From Aquanectria penicillioides (lineage: Eukaryota > Ascomycota > Sordariomycetes > Hypocreales > Nectriaceae): a stretch of 64,000 nucleotides of DNA. Position 1 is the first letter of the stretch; each line of letters opens with the position of its first letter. The position numbers and the translations under genes are program-made. The notes under the pieces were generated by a model that had not been told where the DNA came from, made no database searches, and was given only the letters and a program-made list of their open reading frames with translations. Of this stretch, positions 22,174-33,772 are shown one piece after another. The stretch covers positions 6,016,210 to 6,080,209 of the forward strand of contig PYIU01000001.1 in the NCBI GenBank assembly GCA_003415625.1, read 5' to 3'.

Positions 22174-24115
22174 TCAGTTGTGACCTAGTTCCTGAAGCTC
22201 CCGTTCCTTTGCAGCGAGCATTTCTCTCATCCGATCAGCCTCTCGTTGAAGGGCGGCTCGGCGCTCGGACTTTAACCTCTCGTTCTCCATATTGAAATCG
22301 CGCGAAACGGACGAGGCGCCAGGTGTAGGGTCTCTATTCGAAAACGCGCCAGGGCTAGGAGCAGAGGCAATTGTACTTCCGGGAGATCGAATGGGAGGCA
22401 GGGAATAGTCCCCGTCGTCGCTCCCTCCAGTGTACGGGGGGCTGCCGGTCGAGGTCGAAGGGTTGAGGATGGACTTAATATTTATCGATGACACTCGCTT
22501 CGTGGTCTCTTGTCCTATATCGTTCGAAATGAGTAATTCACCCTCAGTCGTAGAGAAAGACCGTTTTCGCGCCGGTGAAAGGAAGGATGCTGGTGACAGG
22601 GAAGATTGTCGGTCGGCTGCGGCTGCCATCGATGCCATCGGAGGTAACCTGTTGTCATCATTAAGTGATGTTGGGAGGTTGCGAGGATTGCCAGATTGAT
22701 GATACGCCGCGAGATCAGATGTTGACGGTAAGGGGGAAATCGTTCTGTTCGTAGGCATGACGGGGTGGGGTTCGATCGTGAGGGGATGCTCTGGACGCCG
22801 GCGAAGTCCCAGGTTGATGGACCCATCATCATTCATCGATCCCCTCTCTGGGGTTTGCTCTTGGCTTTGGCTTTGCGTCTCGGTCGTGTCCATGACATCT
22901 TCCATCTCTTCATCCTGCGTTGCCGGGATAATTCGCTTCCGTCTTTTGATGGTTGCCTTTTTCATAGTAACTGGTCTGTGGACGCCATGAAGTTTGTAAT
23001 ACAATCCTGTCATTGTTAATAACCAAAGGAGCGGGGGGGCGAAGTATTGATATCAGAAACTTACCACAAGCATTGCAAATAGTATGACCACTCTCGTCTC
23101 TCCTCCACAAGGGAGTAATGGTGGTCCCACAGTTCTGGCACGCAATGACAACGGCGGCATTCGAGTTCTGACCTTGAAGAGCATTGACATCAACAGGGAT
23201 CGGCTCGTTCTTGACAGTATCCTTTTGACTCTGACAGCCTTGTCGTTTTTGCATAACATTGAGATGAGCACTCTTGGACATGCGGTTGTTAAAGGCAGGG
23301 CACCCATTACATCCTTCTGCACCACCTGTTCCGTTGCACCGGCCGCCGCCGGGACAGGTTCCGCCAGGGGTTTGGTCAGCAGAAACATAAGCTGCAGCGC
23401 TTCCAATCGATGGTTTTGACGAAGAAGTTTGGGGAGATTTGGACGGGACAGTTCGAGGTGGGTCCGCGGGAACAACATTTGGGGGCCTCTTGAGGCTGGT
23501 AGGGCGAGCTGCGTTTCTCGCTTTCAAATAAAGGCCACATGCGTTGCATATCGTGGCACCTTGGGGAGACCTTCTCCACAAGGGAGTTCGGGTGGTACCG
23601 CAATTGCTACTCGACTGTGAGCCAAGACGATCGGGTATGGGCAACAGAATATGAACAACTCACCTGCATACTTGGCCTTGGCTATTAGGTCCTGCGCCCG
23701 AGGATCCTTTGGACCCTGGTTCTAACTTGGATGATCCGGGACTGGGTGGTTTGGTTTTTGAGTCGCCCGTGGGACTTGCGCTTGAGGCGGGAGAGCCGCC
23801 GCCTAGTGTTGAACGGTATCCATCTGTAGGAAGTCTTGTTCGCTCTTGAGACGCCCCAGAGGCATCACGAGGTTTGGAGGACATTGGTCTTGAGGGCAAA
23901 GCTGTTCGCACAGAGCCGGTCTCGCGCTGGTGGCTATAAGACGCCCCTGACTGTAGTTCCTCGCTCATTCCCGTGGAGCAAACGGGATGACCAGGTGAGG
24001 AAAAGGAATTTGAATGAGAGGGCCGGCGAGTGTGCTTCTTGAAAGCGCTGCAGCCACAGGAGGGTGGGTTGGAGACGATCTGGATTGGTCCGTTACAAAG
24101 AGACGGCTGCAACAT
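22174..24115 (-). CDS. sreA: SreA-type GATA transcription factor, siderophore/iron-uptake repressor (608 aa)
   Basis: Three exons (24115-23664, 23606-23065, 23006-22174) with 57- and 58-nt introns give 608 residues. It has two GATA zinc fingers, each C-X2-C-X17-C-X2-C: finger 1 at residues 150-174, with its first CxxC formed across splice junction 1, and finger 2 near 307-331, followed by the [12 protein letters not shown] motif created by junction 2. Between them lies the cysteine cluster C235-X5-C241-X8-C250-X2-C253, diagnostic of the SreA/SRE/URBS1/SFU1 group and linked to iron sensing. A basic segment (TIKRRKR) follows finger 2, and the C-terminus is a coiled coil rich in E, R and L. In this family the protein represses siderophore synthesis and high-affinity iron uptake when iron is sufficient, and its gene is itself repressed by HapX with the CCAAT-binding complex during starvation. 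CCAAT boxes lie upstream on its sense strand (24843-24847, 25149-25153). Confidence 0.96.
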
Positions 24116-27100
24116 GCATTCGGCATCAATAGGTGACGGTGGCCTGCGTGGGAAAGGTGCCGTTTGGGGGTGAGATGAACAGGTTTGGTGATGATGTCAA
24201 GAGACAGACTTGGCAAAGACGAATCGATTACACGCTTGGCCAAACAGCAGGCGAATTTCGGTGAGGTGCCGGCGCCGGGTCCCGTGAATGCAACGTGCAG
24301 GGCCGGTACGAAAATCGCACAGTAGGTTCGTAGGCCAGTGTCTAAAAGGAAAAGGGTACGCGTCTGACAAGTAGTAGAAGGCTGGTTTGTAATGTACCAG
24401 GACGGACTGGGGGTCAGGCCAGTAGGGAAAACCACTGGGGTACTAGATAGGTCGATTCGGGCCAGATGACTGGAGAGGCCCCAAAAAGCCGAGTCAGTCA
24501 GTCCGAATGGGAGGGGGGGCCAGTTAGGAGTGGTTCCCCGAGCGGCAACGCGACAACAATCGGATACTCGGAACGGGGATTTCGAGGCCAAGGCAGGCAG
24601 CGAGAACGAACCAAGACGGAACCGGCGTCTGATAGGTGTGGATGTTGGGGATTTCTTTTGGGTTTGGCGACTTTAGGGCGGAAGTCGACGGAGAGGAGGC
24701 CCGGAGAGATAGTGAAGGAAGTACTCCGTAGGTAGAGGTGAAGGCGAAGGAGGGCACTGGGGCTTGGGGAGAGGAATAAGGAATGGGAGCAGAGGCAGGC
24801 GTCAACTGGGAGAAAGAAGGCGTAGATGGAGTCGAAGTTTGAATTGGAGGCGGAGCCAGTGGACAGACGAAGTTGGGGGAAGGGGTGTAGTCAGCCAGAG
24901 GTGTCAGGGTGGCGCGGGGGCCAACGAGTCGCAGAGGAAGAAGCTGGAGGAGCAGTCGAAGGTAATCAAGACGTAGAAGGCGTGCTTGGCAAGCAGCAGG
25001 GGACCTTCGCAAAATGGTTGGCACCACCAGCTTGGGACGGGGCGACCAGGTAGGTGATGACGGCGAGGGTGAAGGCTGCTGGAAGGCGACGGGGGGTGGA
25101 TGATCAGATCACAGCCGCGGATGGACTACGGTGCAGACCTGGCGGTGGATTGGGGACTATTCGCTATGATGTAGTAGGTAGGTCGAGAGAAGTGGGTGGG
25201 ACAGTGAGGAAGAGGCAATGCGGCGCAGACCAGAGCAGCGCAGGGGCCAGAACAAGAGGGGGGATTCCCGAAGGGAGAAGATGACGATTCGACTGGGAGA
25301 GGCGGAATTCAAGTCGTCGGTAAACGCAGGTGCATGGGGGGTGATTGAGAAGGGACCTGCTGGGGGGTGGACTCTAGACCCTCCGTTTCTCTTAGGCTTA
25401 ATGGGATGGAGTGGATATGGCGAGGGCAATGGATGGAGAGGAAGAGGATGTCGGCAGGTGCATGTATGTGCATAACTTGGGATGCTATGAGACCAGGTAG
25501 CCCATGACAAGCTGCCATAGAACGGGGGGGAGGACAACGACGACGACGACGACTGGGGTGTGTATCTGCTGAACTGGGGACGAGCAACGACGGCCAGGGC
25601 CGGAACGCAGGGCGCTGTCACGCACGGCACCAGACAGGACGTCGAAGACTTAGCAGCGCAGTCCGAAGGAGTGGTGAAGGTGAGGTTGCGAGTTGCTCGG
25701 AGGTGGACGAGTCGAGGGCCGGGAGTGACGTGCGTGACACGATAAAAAGCACCGGGACCCAGGAGAGGTTCCTGTCCCGTTTCCTTACGAAGTAGGTTGT
25801 GCCGAAAGTGGGCTGCTAGGGGGGGGGGGGGGCAGAATGGCGAGGAGATGGGCGATGTGCGATGGGTGATGGGTGAGGGGGGGCGCCAGATGGGCGAGAC
25901 TGGCCTCTGCGAATGTGATATGATGTGATGCAATCCACGATGGATGCCAGGAGACGATGGCAGGGTAGGCGAAAAAAGAGAGGCGGTGGGTTGGGGTAAA
26001 CCAGTGGCCGACCTAACACCAAGCCAAGCACTACACAGTACAGCCCCGTTTTCCCGTTTCCGACTACCTGGACCGCCGAGCTGTCAACAGAGTTGGACGA
26101 CTCGGGCCTTGCAGGAATATTGCTCGGTCTAGCCACACCAGCACCGTCATAAAAGCGCACCCCTGAAGAGCTGCAGAAGAGGCCTGAGAGGGGCCCTCCG
26201 TCAAGGGTTGATGGGCGCTCCATGTCCCAAGTCCCTAGGACGAGAAGGTGAGGGCAGCCAGGGAGGGGGGGATCATCAATTGTGTTGCTATCTTGGTGCG
26301 GTCAAACTGGGCGCATTTCAGGGTTTGACGCAAACCCTGAAGGAGATTGCAGCTGGCCATGGCGAAGCTGTGCCCTCAACTCGCGTATATTACCGGGTCT
26401 GTACTGGCCTGCATGGCTACATGATTCTACGCACACAAAATCTGTCAATCTCTAGCCCTATGATGGCATGGCAATTCGCAAAACTGACCAGACCACCCTC
26501 TCGCCAGATCGCAACTTTGGGTGGGGTCACGTCTTTCGACCGCGGCTCTGTCGAAGCTTTCATCTTTGGGCCCCTCCGTCGCCCCTGAGATGTCTTCGAT
26601 TACATTGGCACCGCTCTCATTGGCCCAGCCTGGCCGGAGAAAATTGGTCGAGAGCCACTCGAGCCACTTGACACCGTTGCGGCGTTGCCCGGCCCTCGCA
26701 GCAGGGGATCGTCGCCCCGACGGACTGAGATCCAGTGACGCTAGGCCAAGATCGGGTCCTCTTTTTTGGTGGCCCCCCCAGGTCCCCTAAAGACCATTTT
26801 ACGCGCGCTATGGAGTTGTGTATGTAGGTACGCACCCTTGGGCACCTCAGTCCTCACTGGCCACACCACCAGGCACCCACACGCAACCCACTGCAACACG
26901 CTGCCCAGCAGCTGCCACACGCTAAGACTCCCAACACGGAAAATGCCACTGGCGAATCACATCGCGAGTCTAGCCCCGCTGCCACACGACCCGTCATGGC
27001 AACGCGCGCGACTCAACCACTCTCCAACCGCAACCAAGTCCCGCGCAACGTACACAAACAGCTCCCCATCTCTCCAAACCAAAACGTGCAAGGTCCCCTA

Positions 27101-27317
27101 GCCTACCCAAGGGAGGTAGGTATCTGGGTAGCTGGGCAGCCAGGTAGCCTGGTGCCTCACCTAGCTTCAGCCTCGTGCTTCGTGTCTGTGCCTGTGCCTG
27201 TGCCTGTGCCTGAGCCTCAACCCGAACCTGAGCCTTATCCCCAGCCTTATCCTTATCGCGTCTCTTTCCCATCCGACTCAATTGATCCTCACCAACGCGC
27301 TCTGCGCCTCGGCCGTC
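24116..27317. other. Shared divergent upstream region of sreA and cclA (3.2 kb)
   Basis: No credible gene. From about 24500 to 25900 the + strand is strongly purine-rich, so the sreA sense strand is pyrimidine-rich, as in long fungal leaders. It also holds a TACTCCGTA motif at 24722-24730, two CCAAT boxes on the sreA strand, a G14 run at 25819-25832, AGGTAGGTA-like repeats near 27100-27160 and GTGCCT repeats near 27186-27214 just before cclA. Long open frames on the minus strand here are low-complexity Pro/Ser/Leu and look like by-products of base bias. Confidence 0.5.
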
Positions 27318-29042
27318 ATGGCTTCTTCCTCAGAGGTCGGCAGCCCCAAACGGGAACCCACCCCCACCTCTGTTCCTCTCTCCTCCATCCCCCAGAAGAG
27401 GACTCTCGATGAAGGCCACAGCCCGGCCGTCCCCTCTCCGCTCAACCCTGAAGTCAAGCCATCCCTCGACTCTCTCTCCCTCGACGATGCCGCCCAGGCC
27501 GCCCGCTCCAAGTCTGCCCGCTCAAAGAAGGAGACGTTCAAGAAGCGCGAACCCAAGGGCGGAGCCCTCGGTCCCGACAGCACCCGCGCGACTCCTGATC
27601 CCAAGACCACAAAGGCTCCCGAGTACAGCGAACTGAGCCCCTTGCGGTATAAGCTCGCTCCTCCCAAGCTCTCCGACTTCGACTTGCCCCGCGGTCCTGT
27701 CATGACTGCTCATCATGATGTCCAGGGCCCCAATGGTGAATCAATTGAGTTCTTTGAAACCTCGGACCAGTGAGTTCGGTCCCTGCCCTAGCTGCCAGAA
27801 ACCATGCTGACTCCAACCAGCGTTGCCAATAAGAAGAACTTCCGCTATACACATTGCATCGCCGACCCTCTCTTCCCCTCGATGATCTACTATCGGCAGA
27901 CGGAGCCAGAGCCGTTCGGTCCCCGCATGAGCTTTGAGGATGCCGCGGGGCATGTCTTCTTCGACAAGTCGGCGCGATATGTTACAACAGACAAAGGCTT
28001 TCGAATGGCTCGCGCCAACGTCGTTGTGCGCGAGGGTAGATGGTATTGGGAGTGCAAGATCACGACAGGCATCAGGGAGCACAAGGATGGCGAACCAAAA
28101 CCAGATGGCGGGATGCACATCCGCATGGGCTGGGCGCGGCGGGAAGCCTCCCTGGATGCCCCGGTCGGGTTTGATGCTTACAGCTATGGAATTCGAGATG
28201 TTGCGGGTGAAAAGGTTCATATGTCACGGCCAAAGGATTTCTTCCCTGCCGGGGAAGGCATCCGGGAAGGCGACGTCATAGGGCTGGAGATTCAGCTGCC
28301 ATCGGAGCATCTGCATCGCAAGATCATGTCCGGGGAATACAATCCCGCTGTGGACCTGTCCGATGAGGAACCTCCTCCAACAACCGAGGGCCCCAACATT
28401 GTACGTGACCGCGTACCCATTCGTTTCAAGGCGCACACCTATTTCGAGAGGATCGAATATCATACGACCAAGGAGCTAGAGGATTTGATGAACCCATCTC
28501 CTGCGGCCTCAAACGGCTCATCAGAGCCTCCAGGTCCTAACCACCCAACTCCGAGCCTGCGCACCCTCCCGAACTCATACATCCGCATTTATAAGAACGG
28601 CGTCCTCATGGGCACCGCCTTCGAGAATCTCCTCAGCTTCTTGCCGCCCGCCTCCCGCCCCCAACCCCAAGTCGGCGCCCGCGAGGGTGTCGATGACGGC
28701 ATGCTTGGCTACTATCCGGCCGTCAGTGTCTTCCGTGGAGGTGTCGCGGAAGTCAACTTTGGACCAGATTTTTGGTACCCGCCTCCTGGGTACGACACCA
28801 CCGGAGGTGAGGTCGACATGGTCAGCCCAGAGCAGGGCCGACTGTCTAAGATCTTCGCCGTGTGCGACCGTTATCCTGACCAGATCGCCGAGGACGTTGT
28901 TTACGACATCATCGACGAAGTCGATTTTTGGATGCAGGATGGCGGGGGCGCCACGGATCGCCAGGGAGTCAACGACAAGAGCGAAGCTGTTGCTCTGGCG
29001 CCGGGCAGAGAAGAGATTAAGGAACTGGTGGAGGACGATTAG
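27318..29042 (+). CDS. cclA: CclA/Bre2, SPRY subunit of the Set1/COMPASS H3K4 methyltransferase (557 aa)
   Basis: Two exons (27318-27769, 27821-29042) with a 51-nt intron give 557 residues. The N-terminal 150 residues are low-complexity and basic. The SPRY/ASH2-like domain starts after the splice junction: FFDKSARYVTTDKGFRMARA, then GRWYWECKITTG and GGMHIRMGWARREASLDAPV, interrupted by a proline/serine insert around residues 355-380, and closed by LPNSYIRIYKNGVLMGTAF and a YYPAVSVFRGG segment with FGPDFWYPPP. This order is that of yeast Bre2 and Aspergillus CclA. The protein acts in the nucleus as part of COMPASS, needed for full H3K4 methylation; loss of CclA in Aspergillus activates some silent secondary-metabolite clusters (established). 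The start is the ATG of MASSSEVGSPKREP, the first in frame. It diverges from sreA across a 3.2 kb gap. Confidence 0.93.
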
Positions 29043-29323
29043 AAACAGGAAAATCACACAATTCTAGCGATGCATCACGGAGTTTGGTTTCGGTTGGCTC
29101 CAGAGATACCCGCTGCGTTACCGCAGATTCATAAAAGAGACTTGTCATTCATCTACGTAATGCTCATCAAAAACGAGACCCGCTGGGTATCCTCATCGAT
29201 CCATGAGATGTCAATCCTTTCTCTGTGTGTGTCTAATCAATCAAATAATCAAACCGAACAAATGCGCTCATTAATTGCACCCAATCTCGGCGTGTCCTTT
29301 CGTAACCGTAGCAGAATCCAACC

Positions 29324-30824
29324 TCATCGGCCGACTGCCCCCGCCGGTGCATCTTGTCCAACCGGTGGAAGAGGCAAATCTGTGAGTGGCAATACAGGCT
29401 CCGTCGTCGTTGCCGTCGGGGTCTCTTGGGGTATCTCCTTGGCAGCATCCTTGCTATCCTTGTCCGCACCAGAAGCTGGTTCGGGAGCGGGAAGCATAGG
29501 ATCGTCGGGGAGCTCCTCGATGCGATCACTGTCCGCAATGGTCGTTTCCCCTTCAGCCTTCTGCTTTTCAAGGCGGACTTCGCGACCGCGCTTGTGGCAG
29601 TACCAAAGCACGAACATAAGCACTACAGCAACCTATTAGCAAAGTAATCCAATTTTTCGATTGAGGAGGATAACTTACAAAATAGAGCAACACTCCACAC
29701 AACGTTGGTTCCCATGACTGCCGGCCATCTCACCTTCAAGGCGTTGACAATCGCCTTGAGCATGCTCACGACGGCACCAGGCTTCGTTACCAGCTCTGTC
29801 AGGTTCTGTGGTGTAAGAAGCTTCTTGGTCGCCTCCTTGACACCGTGTTCTGTCTCGGCTCTGAGGCCCTGGCTCTCTGCAGCGGCAGCCAATATCTCAG
29901 GCGCAAGGGATGACGTCAACTTTTCGGGAAGCTGAGTAACGAGCTTCTGTAGAGATGAAGGCAGTTTCTCGAAACCACGGTTGAGGGCACCCTCCCGGTC
30001 TTCGAAGAGGCTTGTGAGATCGCCATAAGCTGTAGGCACGCCGTTGACCAAATCTTTAAAGACCTGAGTGAACCGCTGCAGAAGCTCTGTCGAGTCGTTG
30101 GACAAGGAGATGATCTTGTTGTTCTTGGCTTGCAAATTCAAGCGGTCGAGGACATGGCCCAGGTCACTCTTTTCCCGCTCAGCTTCCTGGGGGGTAATAG
30201 GGACGTCGTCGGGTTTGAGGCTGTCTCCATGCTTCTTATTTCTTTGAAATAGGAGAGAGAGGCGATGGTGATGTTTGTCATCCTGGTCGTCATCTTTCTC
30301 CTTGTCCTTTTTCTCCTTCTTCTCTCTCTTCTCCTTCTCCTTTTGCTCCTTTTTTTCCTTCTTCTCTCTCTTCTTCTTTTCTTTAGCGCCCTCTTTGTCT
30401 TTGCCCTTATCCTCACCGTCGTCCGGCTTGGCAAGTTCCATAGATGGTTTGTCGTCCAGTACCGAGTCACTGTCGGACAGCTCAATCTCGGGGGTCTTCA
30501 GTCGCGGAGGCAGTGGGGGGGAGGGCCGTCATCTTCCAAGATGCTTCTCAACCAAGACTCGTCGTCTTTGTCGAGGACCGGGTTCAGAGATGGGTGGTCG
30601 GAGCTGGGACGCCGCTCGCTGTCGGGCTGGCTATGACTATCGCCTTTGAGCTGGGCATGTTGGTCGACGTCGACAACAGTTTTGACTTCGGGTGTAGCTG
30701 GTTGGTCCCCTGTCGTCTCCACCTCGGTTGGTTGTGTGGTCTCTTTTGTGGCCTCTTTCTCTGCTTCCTTGTCCGCCTTATTCTTGTTCTTCATGGACTT
30801 GAAGTAGTCCAACATATTGTGCAT
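29324..30824 (-). CDS. Lysine-rich tail-anchored protein of unknown function, with one apparent frameshift (about 481 aa)
   Basis: The gene runs from the ATG at 30824 to the TGA at 29324, with one 56-nt intron (29623-29678). Around the G run at 30515-30521 (C on the sense strand) the frame shifts by one. Upstream coding ends ILEDDGPPP, and the downstream frame continues LPPRLKTPEIELSDSDS. One extra C would join them, giving about 481 residues. The middle holds a long lysine/glutamate run (residues about 137-180), probably a charged single helix, then a helical domain with LLQRFTQVFKDLVNGVPTAYGDL. Near the C-terminus a single transmembrane segment (VVWSVALFLLMFVLWYC, across the splice) is followed by HKRGREVR and an acidic tail. 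No signal peptide, so a tail-proximal membrane anchor is likely. I do not recognise a function. The frameshift is either sequence error or a true lesion. Confidence 0.7.
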
Positions 30825-31266
30825 CGATCGCTTCGAACTGGGTCTGATAGGTTCCGGCGGGACTCTGTCGGGAACGAGCTGGGCGATGGTATTTATTCAA
30901 GACCAAGAATTAGGAGGCCGCCAGGGAAGGCAATCATGTGTCGAGTGATGGTAGTTGGTTGACTGTGCCTAGGCGCGCGCTTGGAATGGCCTTCATTGTT
31001 TCGTTTCAGGCGGGGAGCTCTTGACCAATACCTGCTGCACCGCCACATGACATCACGCGCCACCGCCCCCCTCATCAAATTGCCAACCCCACGTTCATAG
31101 AGCTGTTGGCCATGTGATTCCTGGAGCAGGAACTACCGACAACATACTCACAAGTGCCGTGCTGAAGTTGAACGGTGCCTGAACAACTCGGCGCATGGCG
31201 TCAAAATGTGCTTTCATTCAGTTTCTGGGTATCTTGAATCAAAGTAATGCCGAAGTCCAAGCCCGT
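30825..31266. other. Short intergenic region
   Basis: Lies between two minus-strand genes: the promoter of the 29324-30824 gene and the 3' end of nse1. No gene seen. Confidence 0.4.
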
Positions 31267-32259
31267 TCATTCGTCGTCATCAATATTTTCCTCCCCGTTG
31301 TCTGCTTCCTCCGCATCGTCTCCTCCTTCCTCGCGAATCACATCGTCAGCTAATGTACTTCGTCGCCACCCGCCTCCCCGCCTGCGACCTCTTTGGTAGG
31401 CATCGGTGGCGGTAACAGCTCTTTCACCTGTATATTTTTGCCCTGACCATTCATTTGAGCATTTGGGGCACTTCTTCTCTCTGCGCGATCGCCAGAATGC
31501 ATTTTCGCAAATCTCGTGGAGGCGGAAGTTGCAATCAGGCTCACTGCATCTTAACCCAATTGTGACAAGATCCTTACAGGCTTCGCAGAACTTTATCCGC
31601 TGCCACTCTTCGGGTCCGATATCCGGGTCATTATAGGTCTCGATAAGCCAAGGTCGAAGTTCCAAGAGCGCACGTGGTGACAAACAGTAGAAACCTTCGT
31701 TGCTCTTTTCAAACCATCCTCCCTCCACCAGGCTTGCCAGTACAGCTTCAACTTCGCCGTGTTTCAAACCTCTATCCACGGGCGTTTGTGTTTGAGTATC
31801 CGGGTCGGCCTGGCTGTGTCTTCGATCCGGTCGCGCCAACTTGATGGCTTGCATATCGGTAATGGCAAGAACCTCCATACGAGGTGAGTTATACTTGTCA
31901 AACATAGCATCGAGAGCTCGTTTGATAAATGACAACTCGTCAGGGTTATAAGTCGTAGCGAGTTGTGTCTGTGGGTCAGAAGCTGTGTTTACTAGTGCAT
32001 AGAGGCGCTTCTTCGTAACTTGGTGAACGGCGCTTCGGATTTCGTAGTCGAACATTGACGCAGCTTCGGACGCAACATCAATGTATTCGCGAAATTGGTC
32101 CTCGGTGACAGAATCTGGGCGAACTTCTGTTTCGCCGCCACTGTCGGCATTGAAGATTGCGGCGAGGATGGGGCGGGCCTCTTCAAATGTGATGGTTCCC
32201 CGTGCTAGAATAGCCTGAAGGAACGCCCGATTGCCATTGTTAAAGCGTGATTCACCCAT
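31267..32259 (-). CDS. nse1: Nse1, RING-type subunit of the Smc5/6 complex (330 aa)
   Basis: A single exon from the ATG at 32259 gives 330 residues. No ATG lies further upstream in frame; the frame is open for 18 more codons. The N-terminal two thirds contain the winged-helix part (FNNGNRAFLQAILARGTITF, then AVLASLVEGGWFEKSNEGFYCL). Residues about 224-270 carry a variant RING (FCEACKDLVTIGLRCS, LHEICENAFWR, KKCPKCSNEW) of the C4HC3 type seen in Nse1. The C-terminus is basic and then strongly acidic. In yeasts Nse1 pairs with Nse3 and Nse4 in the Smc5/6 complex, where the RING supports E3 ubiquitin ligase activity and recombination repair (established for the family). An ACGCGT box lies about 155 bases upstream, which may mean G1/S-linked expression. 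The next gene upstream diverges. Confidence 0.92.
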   Translation of the reverse strand: MGESRFNNGNRAFLQAILARGTITFEEARPILAAIFNADSGGETEVRPDSVTEDQFREYIDVASEAASMFDYEIRSAVHQVTKKRLYALVNTASDPQTQLATTYNPDELSFIKRALDAMFDKYNSPRMEVLAITDMQAIKLARPDRRHSQADPDTQTQTPVDRGLKHGEVEAVLASLVEGGWFEKSNEGFYCLSPRALLELRPWLIETYNDPDIGPEEWQRIKFCEACKDLVTIGLRCSEPDCNFRLHEICENAFWRSRREKKCPKCSNEWSGQKYTGERAVTATDAYQRGRRRGGGWRRSTLADDVIREEGGDDAEEADNGEENIDDDE

Positions 32260-33772
32260 ATCGCCGGGACGAACGTTTCTTAGATCCAATATAGGGCGTA
32301 AAGGTGCGACCAAAAATTGGAAAGCTAGGTTGGATGCAAGTCAAAGAAGCTCACTCGTCAGGATCCTGAGCGTGCGTGCTTGCGTGGGGCTTGGTAAAGG
32401 AAGACGCGCCGCACGCGTCGTAGAGGAAGGGATAAGAAGTGTGGCGGTGCATGAGCATAGTGTGGCTGGAATTTTCGATTTCGTCATCGCCATCACCACA
32501 ATGAGTCTAAGCCCGTTATCAACTAAATGTCGCGATAGATATAGGCCACTTGTATACAGCCCCTGTTGTACGGTACCTTACACTTTTGCTGCTACGTATA
32601 GCGCAGTGGTCTAGGGCGTGACAACCAACTTATTCACCAAAATCTAAGAATACGAGACAGGAGAACGTTCAGCCGCAGTTTCATTCTGCTCCATTTGAAA
32701 CTTCCCTGAGACTTGTGATTGGCGCTATCTCGGTATCCGAGAATTTGCCCCATGAAGAGACGGCCCTCGCTGCCGTGTATGCTTTTGGGCAATGAGGCCG
32801 ACGCCATGACACAAATATTGTCGGTGATGAAACATTTAGTGGGACCTTTGTCGCATAGTCGATCAGCCATCTGATACCAGATGACGAAGCTCATCTCTCT
32901 TCGGAGGATGTCATAAGATGGCCGAACGAAGTCGGCCCGTCCACAAGTCAATATTTTGAGGGGCAACCTTTTGCATGTCTAGTTTTTCCAGAGAGTGTTT
33001 TGCTTCAGCTGGATGATGCAACGGCCGCCTCGGAAATGCCAAGGACACTTGAAATGGGGTCATGTCACGCGGAATCACACAGTAGATGCATATGTATTAA
33101 GGTCTATTCAAGGCCTTGTTTTCTTCAAAGGGAATGAATATTGTCTCGGAGCTTCCTTTTATCCCCTCGAGCTTGCCCTAACCGGGTTGTGTGCACTATG
33201 AGCTTACCCAAAGCGGATCCAAAGCTCGGATCGAGGGACGGAGCTCCGAGCTGGCTGCGTGACAACCACACGTGATGGATACGGTCTTCAACGATAACCA
33301 CGTTAGTCCCGTATCCCGCCACAAGTCTCCAGTCTTCTAAGCTTCTGGAAGAAGCTCTCTGTCCCTCATTGGTCCTAGAATGCACGAACATCCTTCAGAT
33401 TTGCACCTTAGGTCCCACCATAGCTTCATTCGGGCTTCACATTTGGGTGTCGTGGGTCCATCTCCACCCTGGTGCAGAAACTCTCGGATCAAACTGACTC
33501 GCCAATCTCACACCATGCCCCAGATCCTTTGCAAGGGGTAATCCAGAGAGCCGGGTTTGCATGTTGGTCAAATTCCATGAGGGCCGTTATCGATCGTAGG
33601 GATGGAATGTCCTCAAGTTGATCCTTTCCTTCCCCCTTGGGCCGATCCCCCTCCCCCCCTTGGGCCGATCATACGCGGGCGTATTGCTTTCGCTATCAGT
33701 CACCGTTCTTCGACAAGGCCTTAACTGGTGCTGACTCTGGCTTTGGTCTATAACAGCATCGAGAGCAAAACG
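32260..33772. other. Divergent intergenic region between nse1 and the seven-helix gene
   Basis: It contains the ACGCGT box at 32413-32418. A direct repeat (CCTTGGGCCGATC-type) occurs twice near 33632-33670, close to the promoter of the gene starting at 33773. One minus-strand open frame (about 32634-32890, from a true ATG) has no recognisable domain, and I do not call it. Confidence 0.4.
32413..32418. promoter_or_regulatory. ACGCGT (MCB-like) box upstream of nse1
   Basis: The hexamer ACGCGT, the core of the MluI cell-cycle box bound by MBF, lies 154 bases before the nse1 start codon. Replication and repair genes are classic MBF targets. A single hexamer is weak evidence. Confidence 0.35.

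Noticed and set aside
24524..25933. Long minus-strand open frames rich in Pro, Ser and Leu upstream of sreA
   Set aside because: Composition follows the pyrimidine bias, there is no domain and starts are mostly not ATG. They may be upstream open reading frames but are not supported as genes.
32634..32966. Minus-strand open frame between nse1 and the seven-helix gene
   Set aside because: True ATG start gives under 90 codons, no domain and no coding texture comparable to neighbours.
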